Positions 15,311 through 28,354 are shown, counted from the stretch's first letter. The stretch is 64,000 nt of DNA from Anopheles merus (GCF_017562075.2 NC_054081.1:2359294-2423293); one strand, 5' to 3'. Made by a program: numbers and translations. The notes: generated by a model from the letters alone, not told the origin.

Positions 15311-15543
15311 CAGGGTTTTTCCAGGAGTTCTTAAGGCTGTGGGACATTTTATTGACTCCTTCTTACGTTAAATGAACTTAATGTAATGGGAGTTGGACTC
15401 TATCGCATTCATGTTGGATAAATCCAATAGCACCTTCGAAGGCGCCTGTCCTAAGAGTCCAATTTCCAACATATGAAGTTCATTTCCAATAGGAAACAAT
15501 CAAGGAAGTGTCCCACAGCTATGAGAACCCCTGGAAAACCCTG
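15311..15543. mobile_element. MITE with long terminal inverted repeats and TA target duplication
   Basis: The ends are imperfect inverted repeats of about 40 bp: the left end begins CAGGGTTTTTCCAGGAGTTC and the right end, reverse-complemented, begins CAGGGTTTTCCAGGGGTTCT. Further inside, both arms also share a GTGGGACA block and a block near TGAACTT. The element is 233 bp, has no open frame and is flanked by TA at 15309-15310 and 15544-15545. That fits a non-autonomous Tc1/mariner-type element. The centre contains nested palindromes (around CCTTCGAAGG and AGGCGCCT), so the whole element could fold into one long hairpin. The family name is not known to me. Confidence 0.75.
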
Positions 15544-18500
15544 TAATTTGTCCAAAGCCCCGCAGCATGGTGGTTTTGTTAGTGTTTCCCCCTTTTTTTC
15601 CTTTCCCCCAAAAGGTGTTTTAAAATTTAGCTTTAAATTTAGCTGCACTTGAGAACTGCCTAAAGGCTTAGAAACAATATTTGATTCCAAAAGTGTCGCA
15701 CCCAACTGTGACGTAATCCCTCAACAAAAATAAATACAAACAATCCCCCCTGCTCCCCGGTGAACAAAAGCTTGGGAAACGGACGCAGCACAAGAATGCT
15801 GCCGTAAATAAAATGTTTATCAAACAAATATTTGTTCCACCTCCTCTCCCCGCTTGCGGGAATCGAACGAGATAGAGAGAAAAGACAAGAAAACTGCTCA
15901 TTTATTCATTCCCTTCCACATCCCCCCCCCCCTGATCGTGGTGGCACACGCCCCACAGACCATCGGAGGGCTGTTTTTTTTTTAATTTATGATAATCGCT
16001 CACATGTTCGTCGCGTTCCCAGCGCCAGCATTTGTTTTGCATTTGCACGGTGAACAACACACACACGAAAATAAAAATAAAACTGCCCAGAACGGGGGGA
16101 AGGGGTGGCTGATCGTTTAGCAGGAGTAAGTCACGCAGCCCATCGCTCACTCTCTCTCTCTCGCTCCACCCCTCTCTATCGGACCGTCATTTTAGTAATA
16201 AATTGATCAAGGTCGTCCAATCGGCGGAAAGTGGCCCCTCGTGTGGGCGAGCGGCAGGAACTGGTTTCTGGCGTTACGATTACGATCTGCCTTTCCTTTA
16301 TTTCATCTCGGAAAAGTGTGGAGAGGGGCTTGCGAGAGCACAACAGGGGCGTGAAATCGATCATAGAAAAGCGATGCAAATGAAGCACCGTGCTCCGTCC
16401 CGCTCTGGGCCCCACGGTAGGTGTGAAGATGTTACCGTTTCGGGAGTAGTTGTTTTTCGCTTCCCACCCCCACTAGATCTAGCCTGCTTGGTGGGTTCTG
16501 CCGGTTTTGTGAAGTGTTTTTGTGGTTTGTTTTTGTTCGGTGCCGCTCGAGCTCAAGCAGCTTCACCTTGTGCCGTGTGCCATCGCGAGTGGCGTTGATT
16601 TGAATAAATTACCGTCACACTTATGAGCGAGGAGGGTTGTGTGTGTGTTTTTTTTTGTCCACTTTTCTTCCCTTTTTTGTGTTGGTCTCGTGGCTAGTGC
16701 TACTACTGCTACTACTACTACTACTACAAAGTTGTCTTCAGATGAGAGAAGAGATAAAAAATAACGCTGCCGAGGTGATGAGAGGATACTTTAGGAGTGA
16801 AATAATACCGGCGAGATGCCAGTCGGGCAGGCTCTCAGCACATTTACATGATTTTATGCTCTCTACTTGATTTTATCACACATTTGCACAAGGGACATAA
16901 AAATCGACGGAACGTTTTAGAGCATTTATGCAAATCGAACAGTGAAGCGTTTGGGGAAACTTGAGACAAATCATGCAAAGCGGAGGGAGCGCTCGAAAGT
17001 CTGCCAAGGGTACAAGTTGAAACTTTTCAGCATGAAATTTGGTCCCTTAAAACGCTGTGAGATATCTAAGATTAATATTACTTTCCTATATCTTCTGTAC
17101 TTGTTCTTGCGACTGTTAATGAATAGATTTTTGTATTTTCCAACTCGGAAAAGGAACTGTTGCCACTGGAAACGTTTCCTCTCGCGTTTGTTTGCCCTTT
17201 TTCGTTGTTGCTCAAACAGTTTTATCACTCATTCCAAAATTTATGCAAACCTCGTCAAAGACGAAACAGCAAACCCCCTTTCTAAGGCAGTAAAACTTTG
17301 GCAACTATTAGACCCGTCTGCCGTTTCTTCGAACCTGCCCTCGGGGGAAGAAAGAGTGGTACGGGTTCGGTTCGATCTGGCGAACGGCGGGCGGAAAGGT
17401 GCAGCGCCAGGGGGGCCAATCGCAAACCGCACCTCGCCCTCGGGCTTTAATTTGAACTTATCTTTGCCCTAGAATCGAGTGCGTTTCGCAACCGCCGGCT
17501 CCTCCAAGAAAAAAAACGCACCGCGTGTTATAAAAATAAACGCTTCAGCAGCCGGCGAGAGTAAGGATAGACCTGCTCCCACCAAACGGTCCCCCGTGCT
17601 TTACCCCTGGGCCGCTCAGGTAACAAAATCAAAACAAAACAAAAAAAAAAGCAAGTAAAGAAAAGGAAGCCGTAAACATGGAACTGCGTTTTGTGACGCA
17701 TTTTGGGGTTGGGTTCGGGACACGCGGGAAAGGATTTATGATGGTGCCAATTTTTTTACACCACCCCAAAATTATACACCCTTCACCTTACACAAGCGTT
17801 AATCTGCAGCCTCCTATCGCTCCGCAAACCCAACCCCCCTCCCCTAGCCAGCTTGATTGGTTGGGGAAGAAATCTATAACTACATTTCAACGGAGGTCTC
17901 TCCTGCGCGCCAACGCTGCACGCGGGAATACCGCTGGCATGCAATTTATTATACCCCTTACGAAGGTGTAAACTGAACCCCACATTCAGTCGCCGCGACG
18001 GAAAGCTAGCAAAAAAGCTGGAAAGAAAGAAAAAAATGAGCGAAGGTTCGTCACTTGACTTCTGTGCGCTCAAGTCTTTCGTTTTAAATATCGCGCTTTC
18101 CCCTCCCTTTCTCTCTCTCTCGCCGTGCACTGCATGAGCTTAGTGGTACGGCCCGAAAGGGAATGCTTAGAAAATATGCACACACACACACACACATACA
18201 TGCATGCACACAAAACTAACCTAATACAAATGTGTCTTTGTGTCTTTCGTTCAGCAGCACACACGGTAAACAAACCGTTTCATGCCGTCTCGGCGCCGTC
18301 GCCGCCAGTTGCTCCCCTGATGCCGTTTCGTTATTGAATCAGTTTTGACATTTATTGCATAACGTCCTGGTCCGCTGGCTGTGTTATATGGTGCCGGTGT
18401 CCGAATTGGGCGGTGGTCCATTACGCGCTCGATCCCGCCATTCCCGCAACGCCAGCCCACCCGCCCAGGCCCCATTGCAAGCCATTTCTTAGGAGCTGGC

Positions 18501-20059
18501 GGTGGCAGAAGAAAAAGAGAAAAAATAACACCAAGGCTATGCAAAACATACGTCCACACACACACACACAAACATACACACTCGGAGCAAATCCGTACCT
18601 GGAATGACAGAAATAAAGCGTTTTTTTTTTACTACGCCCGGCCGGGTTCGTCTCATACGGGCTCGTTGAAATTTGTTGTATCCATTTCTTTGCGCCGTTT
18701 CGAGTGGCCGGGACGGGCCAGACGGGTTCGGCGCGGGACCGCGTGTCCTGCTGATGGCCATCGTTTGCCGCCGTAGGGTGAAGCAATTAATTCTTTCTAA
18801 TTCGACATTTCCTTTCCGTTCCGTCGCTCAAACCGGGGGCTCTTTAAAGGTTTTAAAACCGAAATGAATAAAAACGAAAACGAAACGTGAAACGAAACCG
18901 TCCCGAGAGTGCCGTAAAACCCCCACAGGGCGATGATGGGTGGGGGTGGTGGGCAGATGGGGAAGGTTCGTTCGTTTGCAGTAGCGTGGAGGTATTTTTT
19001 GTTGCGCAGCAAAACTATTGCCGTTTTGCACAAAAATGTCTGTTGCATCTTCGGCAAGCGAAAATTAAAAAAAAAAGCTCATAACATCGATTTAGACGCT
19101 CATAAATGTGTTCGTACACGGACGCTCACGAATTCTGGCCGCGTGCATGTGTGTAACGCAATAAATGGTCACCATAAAATTGTCCACCGCTGCAATGATT
19201 GGGTTATGGGGGTGCTCGTAAAAAAGAAAAGAAAAAAAAATACTGCCCCGTCAATCTGACCACAACACCCCGCGCGACGACCCAAGACGGCCGGCGGAAC
19301 CAATAAAAAGAGATGCCCAAAAATTAACGCCGAACGCGAAGGTGCTGCGCTCGCCCGGCTGCCTGAGTGCAAAACATTTGTCATTCTTCCTTTTACAAAA
19401 GCAGCCCATGTCCATGTTTGTCCCCCGTTCATCATCAGCATCAGCACGGTCGCCCCCGAAAAAGACCCGACCGAAACCGAAATCGAGAGCAGCAGCGCAC
19501 GCTGTGGGATGGTTTGCTCGGGGTGTTACGAACCGGGCAGCGTTTAGCACAAATTAAAACACTAAGATAAGGGTAGCACAATAAAAGGGTGCTGCGGTGC
19601 GCTCGCTAACAATTTTTTTAAGGTCCGTTTTGGTTGAATTTCAAATCGGTCTTCGACGCGGTGTCAACCCTCCCGCGGGCGCGGGTTTGCTTGTGCGTAG
19701 GTTGGCGTGTGGGTCGACACGTTGGTGGAGTAGAGTTTGAAACCATTAAGCAAATAGTTTAAAGCCGCAGTTTTACACACGATTAAGCGGAATGGGTTCA
19801 CAACGATGGGTAGAATTTTGTACGACCTTTAGCCAGGTTTGGAAGATGATCCTGACCACGGCATCACAGTTTGGACTCTCCGCAAATGGCATGCGATGCA
19901 TATAAATGGGAAGAGGTAGATATAAAAACATTTTTTTAAGCGGTTAGCATGAGTTTCATAAGGCGACAGGCCATTAGCTTTAGTCAAAATTAATTTTTCG
20001 GAGGTAGATATTTTTTTAAAATTTACTAAATGGTTAAACTGGCGGATATACGATGGGTT

Positions 20060-20076
20060 TCCTGGTCACGGCACCA
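20060..20076 (+). promoter_or_regulatory. 17-bp motif TCCTRGTCACGGCACCA, copy 1
   Basis: Exact TCCTGGTCACGGCACCA. The flanks are unlike those of the other copies. A weaker relative (14 of 17 matching) lies at 19850-19866. The function is unknown: it could be a protein-binding site or a sequence derived from the 3' end of tRNA-His. Confidence 0.5.
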
Positions 20077-21095
20077 AACGATGTAATGCTTTTAAAATGC
20101 AGCAAATTGCATTAGACAATTTGTAATCCTCGGATGCAAAAGATATGTTGCTCAATCCAATTTGCTCATATTCACTAGCACTAGCAACTCCAAATGAAAT
20201 GTTTCCACTCTAGTTATCGATTGTTTACGGCTACCTATTCTCGCCATATGCGAGCAGAATTTCACAACCACCCCTCTTGGCTCGAACACTCCACCACCGC
20301 CATGTCTCGTTAAACCGCCTCTCGGTCCGCGTTGCGCCAGTCGACCTTGCCCGGATTAGTGTAAACAGCCTTCGGATGATTGGATCCATTCGGCTGAGCC
20401 TAGTGTTGCTCCAATTCCAACGCATCCTCAACTCACTCACAAACGTACGTGAGTGCGCAGGCGACCGCGCGCGCGCGCGCTCGCACGACATTCTTGTGTG
20501 CAGCCGCATCCCGTGGCGCACGCTTGCTCGGTGCCGGATGAAACGATGCGGTGATTAACGATCGACGGGCCGGTCGGTCCGTCTACTGCGCCGCTCATTA
20601 TTGCATTACGCGAGCCATCCCGCCAAATGAAGCGCTGCGCTATACAACCGGTCGCCGCGGAACCTCATCACTCATGCACGGATTAGGCTAGTGGATGGCG
20701 CAGATGGCGATAAAGAAATCGTTGCCCTTTTTCTGTCCCTTCCCATCGCCCGCACTCGGGCCATATCCCTGCCAGTGTGCGAAGGTCGGTACCTCACTTA
20801 TGCTGCGCGGGGTTTTTTTGTGTGCATGCATCGTAATGAATCGCTATCGCCCGTTTGGGGCAAAGGCGCGTCGACAAGCTTTTTAACGCCTTTTTTGCCT
20901 CTCCCTCTCTGTTGTATCTCTCCCTCTTTCTCTCTGGTACGTGTTCAGCGGGAAGGCAAGGGCGGGGAAATCATCAAATCCGGCGTGCATCTTAGAAATG
21001 GTAATCGGAATCGATTATTTTATTGCGCTTCTTCAACCCTTTTTCGATTGATGCTTTCTGCACTAGCATACATGGCTCTTGTACGGCATTTCAAC

Positions 21096-21126
<31 letters not shown>

Positions 21127-21664
21127 TCTTCTTCACTTTCAACCGGCTTGGCGAAGAAAACGGAATGAAGAGCGGGCGCTCCGGTAGCTGCTTATGCTAA
21201 TTTCCAAGGGCGTCTTTACACCTTACGAGCGCAGGGGGCTGAATTAATTCGAAAGCGTTTAAATTGTGTGATGCGCTGCGGGCGAGTGATGGCCGTGTTC
21301 CGCGATAGCTGTTCGCTTTATCACCGACGGGGCAGCTATTAAACGGATTGGTAACGCCATTTCAAGATGATATACGTCGTCGGAGGGAATGGCATCAGCC
21401 AAACAATAACAGTCTACAGCAACAGCGAATGGATGGAGAAACCAGTTGCTTTCTCAAACGGTTGGAAACTGGACGTATGTTGCAATTATCACAGCCCATC
21501 TGCTAAGACCAGCTTTAATTATCAGACTTTTAATTCATATAATATTTTTTATAGGTTAGGAAAATGCTTATTTTGAAGAATATGATTTGTTCCCTGTTGT
21601 AAATTCAATCAAGTAATAATTCGAAACCTTCTCTAACACTGGCCTCTTGCACATGTTAATCATA

Positions 21665-21681
21665 TCCTGGTCATGGCACCA
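21665..21681 (+). promoter_or_regulatory. 17-bp motif, copy 2 (one mismatch)
   Basis: TCCTGGTCATGGCACCA, 16 of 17 bases matching the consensus. No gene is recognised within 1 kb on either side. Confidence 0.4.
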
Positions 21682-22841
21682 GTATGTATTTTTGAAACTG
21701 GAAGTGCAATAAAATGTATCACAATCGATTGCAGAAAAAATGGCAAAAACCCTAGTGTTTGCTTGCTGTTTATTCACCGGGGGTTTCCCCAAACGCAGTA
21801 CAATAAACTACAAATTAACAAAATCACCCCAGTGTTACCAGCAGATAATTTCTTAACGATCGGCATCCGATGATTTCTCGCGAGCGCTGTTTTTGTAGGT
21901 ATTATAAAATGAGATGAAAAATTGTTGGCAACTCTCCTTCGGAAACGCGTCGAGAAGGGAGGGCAGGATCGAACCAGGCTCACCTGGTGCCAATCATCGA
22001 TCATAAACCTCCCTTTCGAACCGTCCCCCACACCCGGCGGGCATCAACGATCGCGGACGGGTTCAACCGTTCCAAGCCGTTCTCCCGGGGGCGATCTGTG
22101 CGCAACACGTAATGCGCATATCCCAAAAACAGAACCAAGCATAAACTTCTTCCCCCCCCCCCTCCCCTGCTCCTCGCTGAACTGGGTGAAGGCGCGTGGT
22201 AGTTGTAGCAATAAATATATCCTCCACTCACTATGGGCCGCTTGCATTGTTCGACTGCCTCCAGGGGACGACCTTGTTTCCCGCCGCCCGGCAGTGGGGA
22301 TCATGATTCCTTTTTGGTATTTTAAATAATTTTGCCAATGTGTCTCTGTGTGTGTGTGTGTGTGGTTTGTAGCGAGCGGGTACATTGCAATTGTGATCGG
22401 TAAACACGAATTATTCGTCTGATTGCAATCGAATTAACTGAATGAATGAAATCGTAACCGAACAGTGTGGTCAAGAGCAGGTTTACAGTGTAACAGAACA
22501 AATAATCGAGTGGCACAATGGTACCGTGCGCACGGTTCATTAATCACTCGCAGTGAATGAAGCAAAAGTTGTGTCGAAGGGAGAAAAAAAGCGTAAAAAG
22601 AAGAAGAAGAAGGGAGATTAAACTTTATTTTATCTTTGTACAGATGAAAAATAATAAATCCAACCACCTTCCAAACCGACTGTCATTTATCTCGTAAAGT
22701 CGAAACGATAACGATTTAAGCGCTTGCTCATTAGCATTACTTACACATTAAATGATCATGTAACTGACTAGCAGCGAAAACCGAACGTTGCAAGCATAAT
22801 TCAATTACATTGAAGGCATCAAAAGCCCACATATAGACGGA

Positions 22842-22858
22842 TCCTAGTCACGGCACCA
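22842..22858 (+). promoter_or_regulatory. 17-bp motif, copy 3
   Basis: Exact TCCTAGTCACGGCACCA in non-coding DNA, same orientation as all the other copies. Confidence 0.5.
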
Positions 22859-25800
22859 ACGCATTTCAGTTATTAAAACGAACCCCAAACCGCGACCCAC
22901 TGGAAGACGTCAAACATCCACCATTATTAAATATGTAGCATCTTGCGGGCAGTGGAAGGGGCCAGCAACCCGCATGTACTGTTCGTCGTCGGTCCTTAAA
23001 TGTCGAACAGTGCACATCGGAAAAGGCTTTCACTTTCCCGTGCCAGACCAAATCCATTTGCTTGGCTTCGCCAGACACTGGCTGGCCCTGGTGACATTGG
23101 TGTACTTTCGCTTTGCCGCCGCTGTCGACCGTAACATTTCAAAAACGGAGCGGATGGGAGTCGGCGGAAGCCTTGGTCGAAGACTTGGCTCTCTTGGTTC
23201 TTTTTTGTGTATGATTGTTGCGTTCCAGTTCCTCGCAACCCGTAGGAAGATGCGATAACATTGCACTCATTCATCATCCTTTGTTGAGTGGTGGGCCTTT
23301 TGCTGGAACCGATTTATCGCAGATGCTGTCTTGGTCGCGCTGCTTCCCTTTCGCTTTCCGTTCGCTCCCTCTTGTATGCCCTCAAGCCTGAAGCTGGAGC
23401 TGCCGCGCACAGTCCGCAACCGCTCAAAAAGGATGCTCCCGAGCATATATGGGAGCATCAGCACCTATGTGTCCATCTCTCTGTCCGCCGGGTGCTTCAG
23501 TCCAGTTTCGGGCCGAACTGGTGGACTAGTTTAATTTGAAAGTACCACGCGCTGACCACGTTTCGGTCGCGGGCCAAACCCCTTCCGCCCCCGAGCTTTT
23601 TGAGCTTGCGGGCCACTAGCGCACGCTCCGGTGTGTTACGGTTTCACCTTTCTACCTTTCGCTCGTGCTCCCTTACATGTGTTTCTCTGTGTGGCTGTGT
23701 GATTTTTTTCCTTTTATTTTGCGCTTTACGTAATCGGGGGTTTCGTAGCAGAAGAACGCTCGTTAGCGAAACAAAGCTAGGCGGCGTTAGACGGGAGCGA
23801 ACTGCCCCCTTCTCCGGGAGAGAACACAGTCCCCACGGTCCGCTAGGCTAGGAGGGTGGGGATTTATGGCACACACTGCTGGCATACGAGCGGCTGCGCC
23901 GGTCAGCCAGCGACCTGGAATCATACTGTGCCAGCATCGATTACACGAAAGCATTATGTGAGTTTTTGGTGTGTGAGCTGCCTTTATTTATGGGCTCCCG
24001 GTCCGACGAGGCAAAGAAAAAAGGACGCAAAATCGTGCTCATGAAAAGAATTGATAAATGTTGGCGAAAGGGACAGGGAAAGGAATATTTCCATTATGTA
24101 TCACAAGCAAAACAATCATTCTCGTCTCACTGTGCATGACAGAGGACTGTTAAATGTTTAATTGTTTATTTCGCTTACAGTTGGAGTTTAACAATAAATC
24201 TGAATGGGAATAAACGTTTTCTTAATAAGCGTTGTTTGGCGCTGATTTTAAAAAACGTTTCATGTTTAGAAGAGTGATCATTAAATTAATTTTCATCTTT
24301 GAAGTAGAATATGATGTAACATTAATCATAACAAGATAAATATTCGGAACAGATTTGATTTGTTAAAAGATAGATATGATTGAGCCTTGGAAGTCATCGT
24401 GCTGCTTCGTGCCTTTGCGAATGTTTAGGGGTGTATAATTTTGTGCCGTATAATCATCCTTCTTACTCGCTTAATAACATAATAAACATTCGCAAATGTG
24501 TATTTTTTTTTTTTGGTATTCCCAAGGAACGATCTAACCGTACTGCTTCTAGCAAACATTTAAAATGAATAAAATCCTCGCCTTAGATCACTTTAATGGA
24601 ACGATTTGGTTTAGGCGTTTTTTTTTTGCTTCGGATTGATTCTACAAAACCACCCCCCCCCCCTCGATAAACGTTTCTGCATATGTGAGGCGGCAGAGGT
24701 GGCGGAGGGCACCAAATGATAAGCTCCAAACGCCCCGATGAGGCATGGTGAATCTGTAATTTGAAATTATCGGCCCTACAGCATCGATCCGGCTGTAGCA
24801 GGCTTGCTTCTCATGTTAATATTTCTTCTCTCTTTCTCGAAGCGGCAACGCCCGACCGTTCCCGATCGATCGCGCCCTCGGGGCTGTGGATTAGAATCGT
24901 GTGGTTTGGTTGTTGTTGCTGTTGCCTTTTTCTGCCATTATTTAGCCGCTTTAGTCACCATTATTAGAGGCAATTTGAGTCGCTCCCTCGCGGTGCTTCC
25001 TCGAGCTCGTTTGGCGATTGATTTGAAAAATCTGAAAAGCTGTGATGGCCAACGGGCTGGGGGAGGGGGGGGGGGGGGATGAATGTTTTCGCGTTGGGGA
25101 AGAAAATTCTCTGGCAGCACACACACACACACACAGCAACATGGGGGAAAAGACGTCGTGTGGACTTTATGCATGATTAAAAGCATTATTTTCGCTCGAA
25201 GAACCAAAGTGCGAGTAGTTTTGTTTGTTTGCATCTCAGCTCTATTGCAATAACTGCGAAACCAAAACGGCACTGGCCGCTGTCGCTGTTGGGCGTTCAT
25301 TATCCGGCCGCTGTGCCTGTTCCGTCAATCGCCAATGACTGTGATTAGCTCGCATGCCGACGCGGACGGACGTTTCGTGCGGTGCTGTTGGGGGCGTGCT
25401 GTTTTCCCCGCCGAGCGCCGAAGCGGCCGCTTAGCGCTGCCGAAAAGAGATGGGAGACGATCCGCAAAGAAGCGATAGAAATTAGCTCCCGGGGAAAACC
25501 GGCGCATAAAAACATACATTGATTGCTTTTGCGTTGTTGGATGGTTTTGGTTTTGGAAACATTCTTGGCTTTCCGGGGCCTTTGCTTAACGGGCGGAAAA
25601 GTTGGCTAATGAATGATTCAAGCATGACTAAACCGGCTCACCCCGATCCCTCTTCATCTGGCTCGATTTTCCCAAAGGCTAATCTGGCTCGATCGCGCCG
25701 CATCGGCCGTGCGACAGTGTATGTAAATGATGAATTATTAATAGCCCGCGAGAGCGTCAACTTCCTTCCCGAAGGTCGTCCCGGGCTGGCCCGGCGGCCG

Positions 25801-27019
25801 GGTTCCACTCTCCGAAAGCGGGGAAACAAAGGCGCGACTGCACCTCGCATTAACGATGCCTCCCGTGCGCAGCTTTCTTATCAATGTGATCGTGCAAAGA
25901 CAACAGGAGAATAATACAGCCACAACAGCACAAGCGTTCGTTTCCTATCGCTGCAACTAGGCAGGCAGTCGCCGGGGGCAGGGGTGCAGCGACAGGGGTA
26001 ATTATTTGACAGTAATTTTCCCTTTTTCTGCGCCCAGCGGGGACGCGTAACCACCCCCCCCCTCCCCCCATCCCTGTGGCCACGCCGCAGGATGCGAAGG
26101 GGGTGGACGGTGGGGTGGGATCGCCAGGAGCGTGCGTGCCTTATAAATATGGAAAATATTTCTGTCCGATTATAATCTCGCTGCAGTACGCCCGTTGCAG
26201 CTTCCTTGCGCGAGGCCAGTACACCCGCGAGGAGGAGGAGGGGGGAGGAGGGAAAGGGGGATAAAACCCGGGAATGCATTTGTTGACAACGCGGCGAACA
26301 ACATCGACAACAAAGCGGGCTGTTGTTGCAATCCTGCTAGGGTGGAAAGCTTCGCAGGATGTGGGGCTGTGTGCGTGTATGTGCCGTATCAATCGATCAA
26401 TTTGGCAAACAAGCCATCCGCAACCTTGTTGTTTGGTTGTTTCTGCAAAGGGGAAGCGGGGTAAGAAAAAGGAAAATTGCAAAATATGCAACACACACAG
26501 CGAGGAACCCGCGTCAACGCGTTGAAGGTCACTGGCCCGTCACGTTGCCTGGCTGGAAAAGAAGGGAAAGAGGGAAAGAGGGCGGACAATGGGTGGTAGA
26601 AAGGACATCCATTCAATGTAGATGAGACCGTGTGTGTGTGTGTATGCGCGTGTATGTTCTTCAGGCACAATTGTTCTTCGCCTGCTATCGGGCGGAAAGG
26701 ATCGGCCGGCTGTGGAGCATAATGCAGGCATTATTATCATAACAAACGAGGAAATAAATATCGAAGGCAGAGGCTGGACGCGAACACCAAGACAGAGCAT
26801 TATTGTTGTACCCGGTACGCTCCCCAAACCCCCTTTTGAAACATCCCGTCTGACAAATTGGCTGCACTGTTTGTCGAAGTTTTACTTGCTGATTTATTGT
26901 TCACAGCTAAGGATTCATGTTTTTTTCCCCGCACTTACCGAAATTAATAAACTTGTTTGAGATTTTGTTTTTACTTTAGCGGTAAAGGCACCAAAAAAAC
27001 GAGGTAATATTTTTGCGGT

Positions 27020-27036
27020 TCCTGGTCACGGCACCA
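27020..27036 (+). promoter_or_regulatory. 17-bp motif, copy 4
   Basis: Exact TCCTGGTCACGGCACCA, about 140 bp beyond the stop codon of the first minus-strand peptide gene. It could belong to that gene's 3' flank or to a lost neighbour. Confidence 0.5.
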
Positions 27037-27176
27037 TAAAATAAAAATCAAATGAATAAAAGCGAATCTAAAATGCCCAATTTGTTCTTCAATCAGCTCG
27101 TTGGCTCACGACTTTCGCTCTCAAGCTTCCAGTGTACATTTTGTTTTCAAGTGTATGTGTGTGTGTGTGTTTTTAC

Positions 27177-27477
27177 TTAAAGAGCGGAAAATATGCCACC
27201 GAGGATGCCCCCTCCGGTCATTGCCATCCTGGCACCCGATCCCAGCGAGTGCATCGGTGGGGTCGCTTTTTTGTCATTTCCCCTGTAACCCAGGGTTCGT
27301 TGAGTTTTGCCCGGTAGTGGATCAGCTCCCGTTGGGGCGATGAAGAGCAGCAGACAACAAACTGTCACCGCCAACAGTACCATCAATCGATTTCCTACAA
27401 GAAGTGGAGAGAAATAAAAGTTATGTATTTGTAAATGTCTACTGCCTGAGTGATATCTCACCAGAGTAGAGCTTCAT
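27177..27477 (-). CDS. Small secreted cationic Gly-rich peptide, copy 1 (77 aa)
   Basis: I do not recognise the family. The coding sequence joins a 16-nt exon (27477-27462, starting MKLYS) to a second exon (27394-27177) across a 67-bp GT-AG intron. A strongly hydrophobic stretch at about residues 9-24 (LMVLLAVTVCCLLLFI) followed by APTGA looks like a signal peptide, with mature peptide from about DPLPGK. The mature part is basic (several K and R) and ends in a glycine-rich hydrophobic segment with GGGILGG. There is no cysteine in the mature part, so it is not a defensin-type peptide. It shares exon structure, signal peptide, DPLPGK, HSLG.GAR and GGGILGG with the gene 0.8 kb to the right, so it is a tandem duplicate. 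An antimicrobial or other secreted-effector role is only inference from charge and size. Confidence 0.8.
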
Positions 27478-27533
27478 TGTGGTCTCTCTAGTGCTAAACA
27501 ATTATATGTGGTTGGAGCAGATAGTAGGTAACT

Positions 27534-27543
27534 GATTTTATAG
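27534..27543 (-). promoter_or_regulatory. TATA box of peptide gene copy 1
   Basis: On the minus strand the sequence reads GCTATAAAATC, about 60 bp upstream of the start codon. The second copy has a matching element at the corresponding place, which supports function. Confidence 0.65.
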
Positions 27544-27704
27544 CAATTTTCCACTCATTACATAGCCATAGCACGGATTAAAGATGCAGCTGTTTGAATG
27601 CACGTGTTGTGTGGAAAAACAACGTTCTGTTTGCTATTTTTCGCCACCATTCAACTGTGCATACGACAAGCTGAGAATAACAAGCAACAGAGCTCGGCAA
27701 TGTA

Positions 27705-27721
27705 TCCTAGTCACGGCGCCA
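27705..27721 (+). promoter_or_regulatory. 17-bp motif, copy 5, upstream of peptide gene 1
   Basis: TCCTAGTCACGGCGCCA, one mismatch. Read on the coding (minus) strand it lies 228 bp upstream of the start codon and about 165 bp upstream of the TATA box. It is inside an upstream block shared with the paralogue (for example AACGTTCTGTTTGC at about 27620). Confidence 0.55.
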
Positions 27722-27785
27722 TATTCCGGCTATAGGAAAAGTGTTTATTTTGCTGCATGAGCAAACGAGATTCAAACCATATTTG

Positions 27786-27791
27786 TTTATT
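27786..27791 (-). promoter_or_regulatory. Possible polyadenylation signal of peptide gene copy 2
   Basis: AATAAA on the minus strand about 200 bp beyond the stop codon. No other support. Confidence 0.35.
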
Positions 27792-27991
27792 GAAAGACTG
27801 TACTATTTACTTGACTTTTACTTTCCGATTTATTGCTCGCTATTTTTGGATATTTTTCTTCCCAAGTAATAAAAAGTAATACTTTCGCCGAAAAGTGCAA
27901 ATCGCCGATGAAGTTTAAAATTGAAATCGCAGATTTTTTAGCATACTTCATATGCCAAACCAATTCGTGTGCTTTCACAGCTGTAAAATTT

Positions 27992-28295
27992 TTACATGTT
28001 AGTTAATACACCGCCAAGAATACCGCCACCAGTCAATGCCACCCTGGCACCCGTTCCAAGCGAGTGTCTCGGTGCGCTCGCTTTTTTATCTTTTGATTTG
28101 TTTGCGATGGTATGTCGGTCTTTGCCCGGGAGTGGATCAGCTCCTGTCGGGGCGGTGCAGAGCAGCAGGCAGCACACGGCCACTACCAGCAGTACCTTGG
28201 CCAGCTTGCCCACTAGAAGCAGAGATAATAGAAATGGTTAGATTTTGGAAATTTCTACCGCCTTTGTAAAAACCCTCACCAGAATAAAACTTCAT
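27992..28295 (-). CDS. Small secreted cationic Gly-rich peptide, copy 2 (78 aa)
   Basis: Paralogue of the peptide gene at 27177-27477; family unknown to me. A 16-nt first exon (28295-28280, MKFYS plus one base) is joined by a 67-bp GT-AG intron to the second exon (28212-27992). The split codon gives Val6. Residues 12-24 form the hydrophobic core of a signal peptide, with APTGA before a likely cleavage and a mature chain beginning DPLPGKDRH. The mature part of about 48 residues is rich in Lys, Arg and His, lacks cysteine and ends GGGILGGVLTNM. Upstream are a TATA box and the 17-bp motif. The start codons of the two paralogues are 818 bp apart and the upstream 350 bp are also similar, so the duplicated unit includes the promoter. 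Confidence 0.82.
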
Positions 28296-28354
28296 CGTGA
28301 CTTTTCTTACGAGCTTGAGTTATGTTTAGCTTGAGCAGGCAGTACGGAACAGAT

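Larger units (their letters stand above)
15546..27176. other. Gene-free non-coding stretch with scattered motif copies
   Basis: No gene is supported. The longest open frames (about 176 codons near 16.9-17.5 kb, 169 near 20.7-21.2 kb) have no domain, signal or splice support and include frames forced open by low-complexity DNA. Contents include CA/GT runs (18179-18196, 21097-21121, 22350-22364), a CG run able to form Z-DNA (20466-20480), a GAA run (22587-22611), G/C homopolymers (22154-22164, 24652-24663, 25061-25078, 26054-26063) and copies of the 17-bp motif listed separately. Confidence 0.55.

Noticed and set aside
16942..17472. 176-codon plus-strand frame
   Set aside because: No signal, domain or codon bias, and the middle is low-complexity hydrophobic and basic sequence; treated as chance.
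18396..18760. Long overlapping frames with His-Thr runs
   Set aside because: Created by CA/GT dinucleotide repeats; no gene evidence.
21367..21576. 69-codon frame with a Kelch-like phrase (IYVVGGNG...W)
   Set aside because: Only one short, imperfect resemblance; no second Kelch repeat, no splice sites and AT-rich non-coding context.
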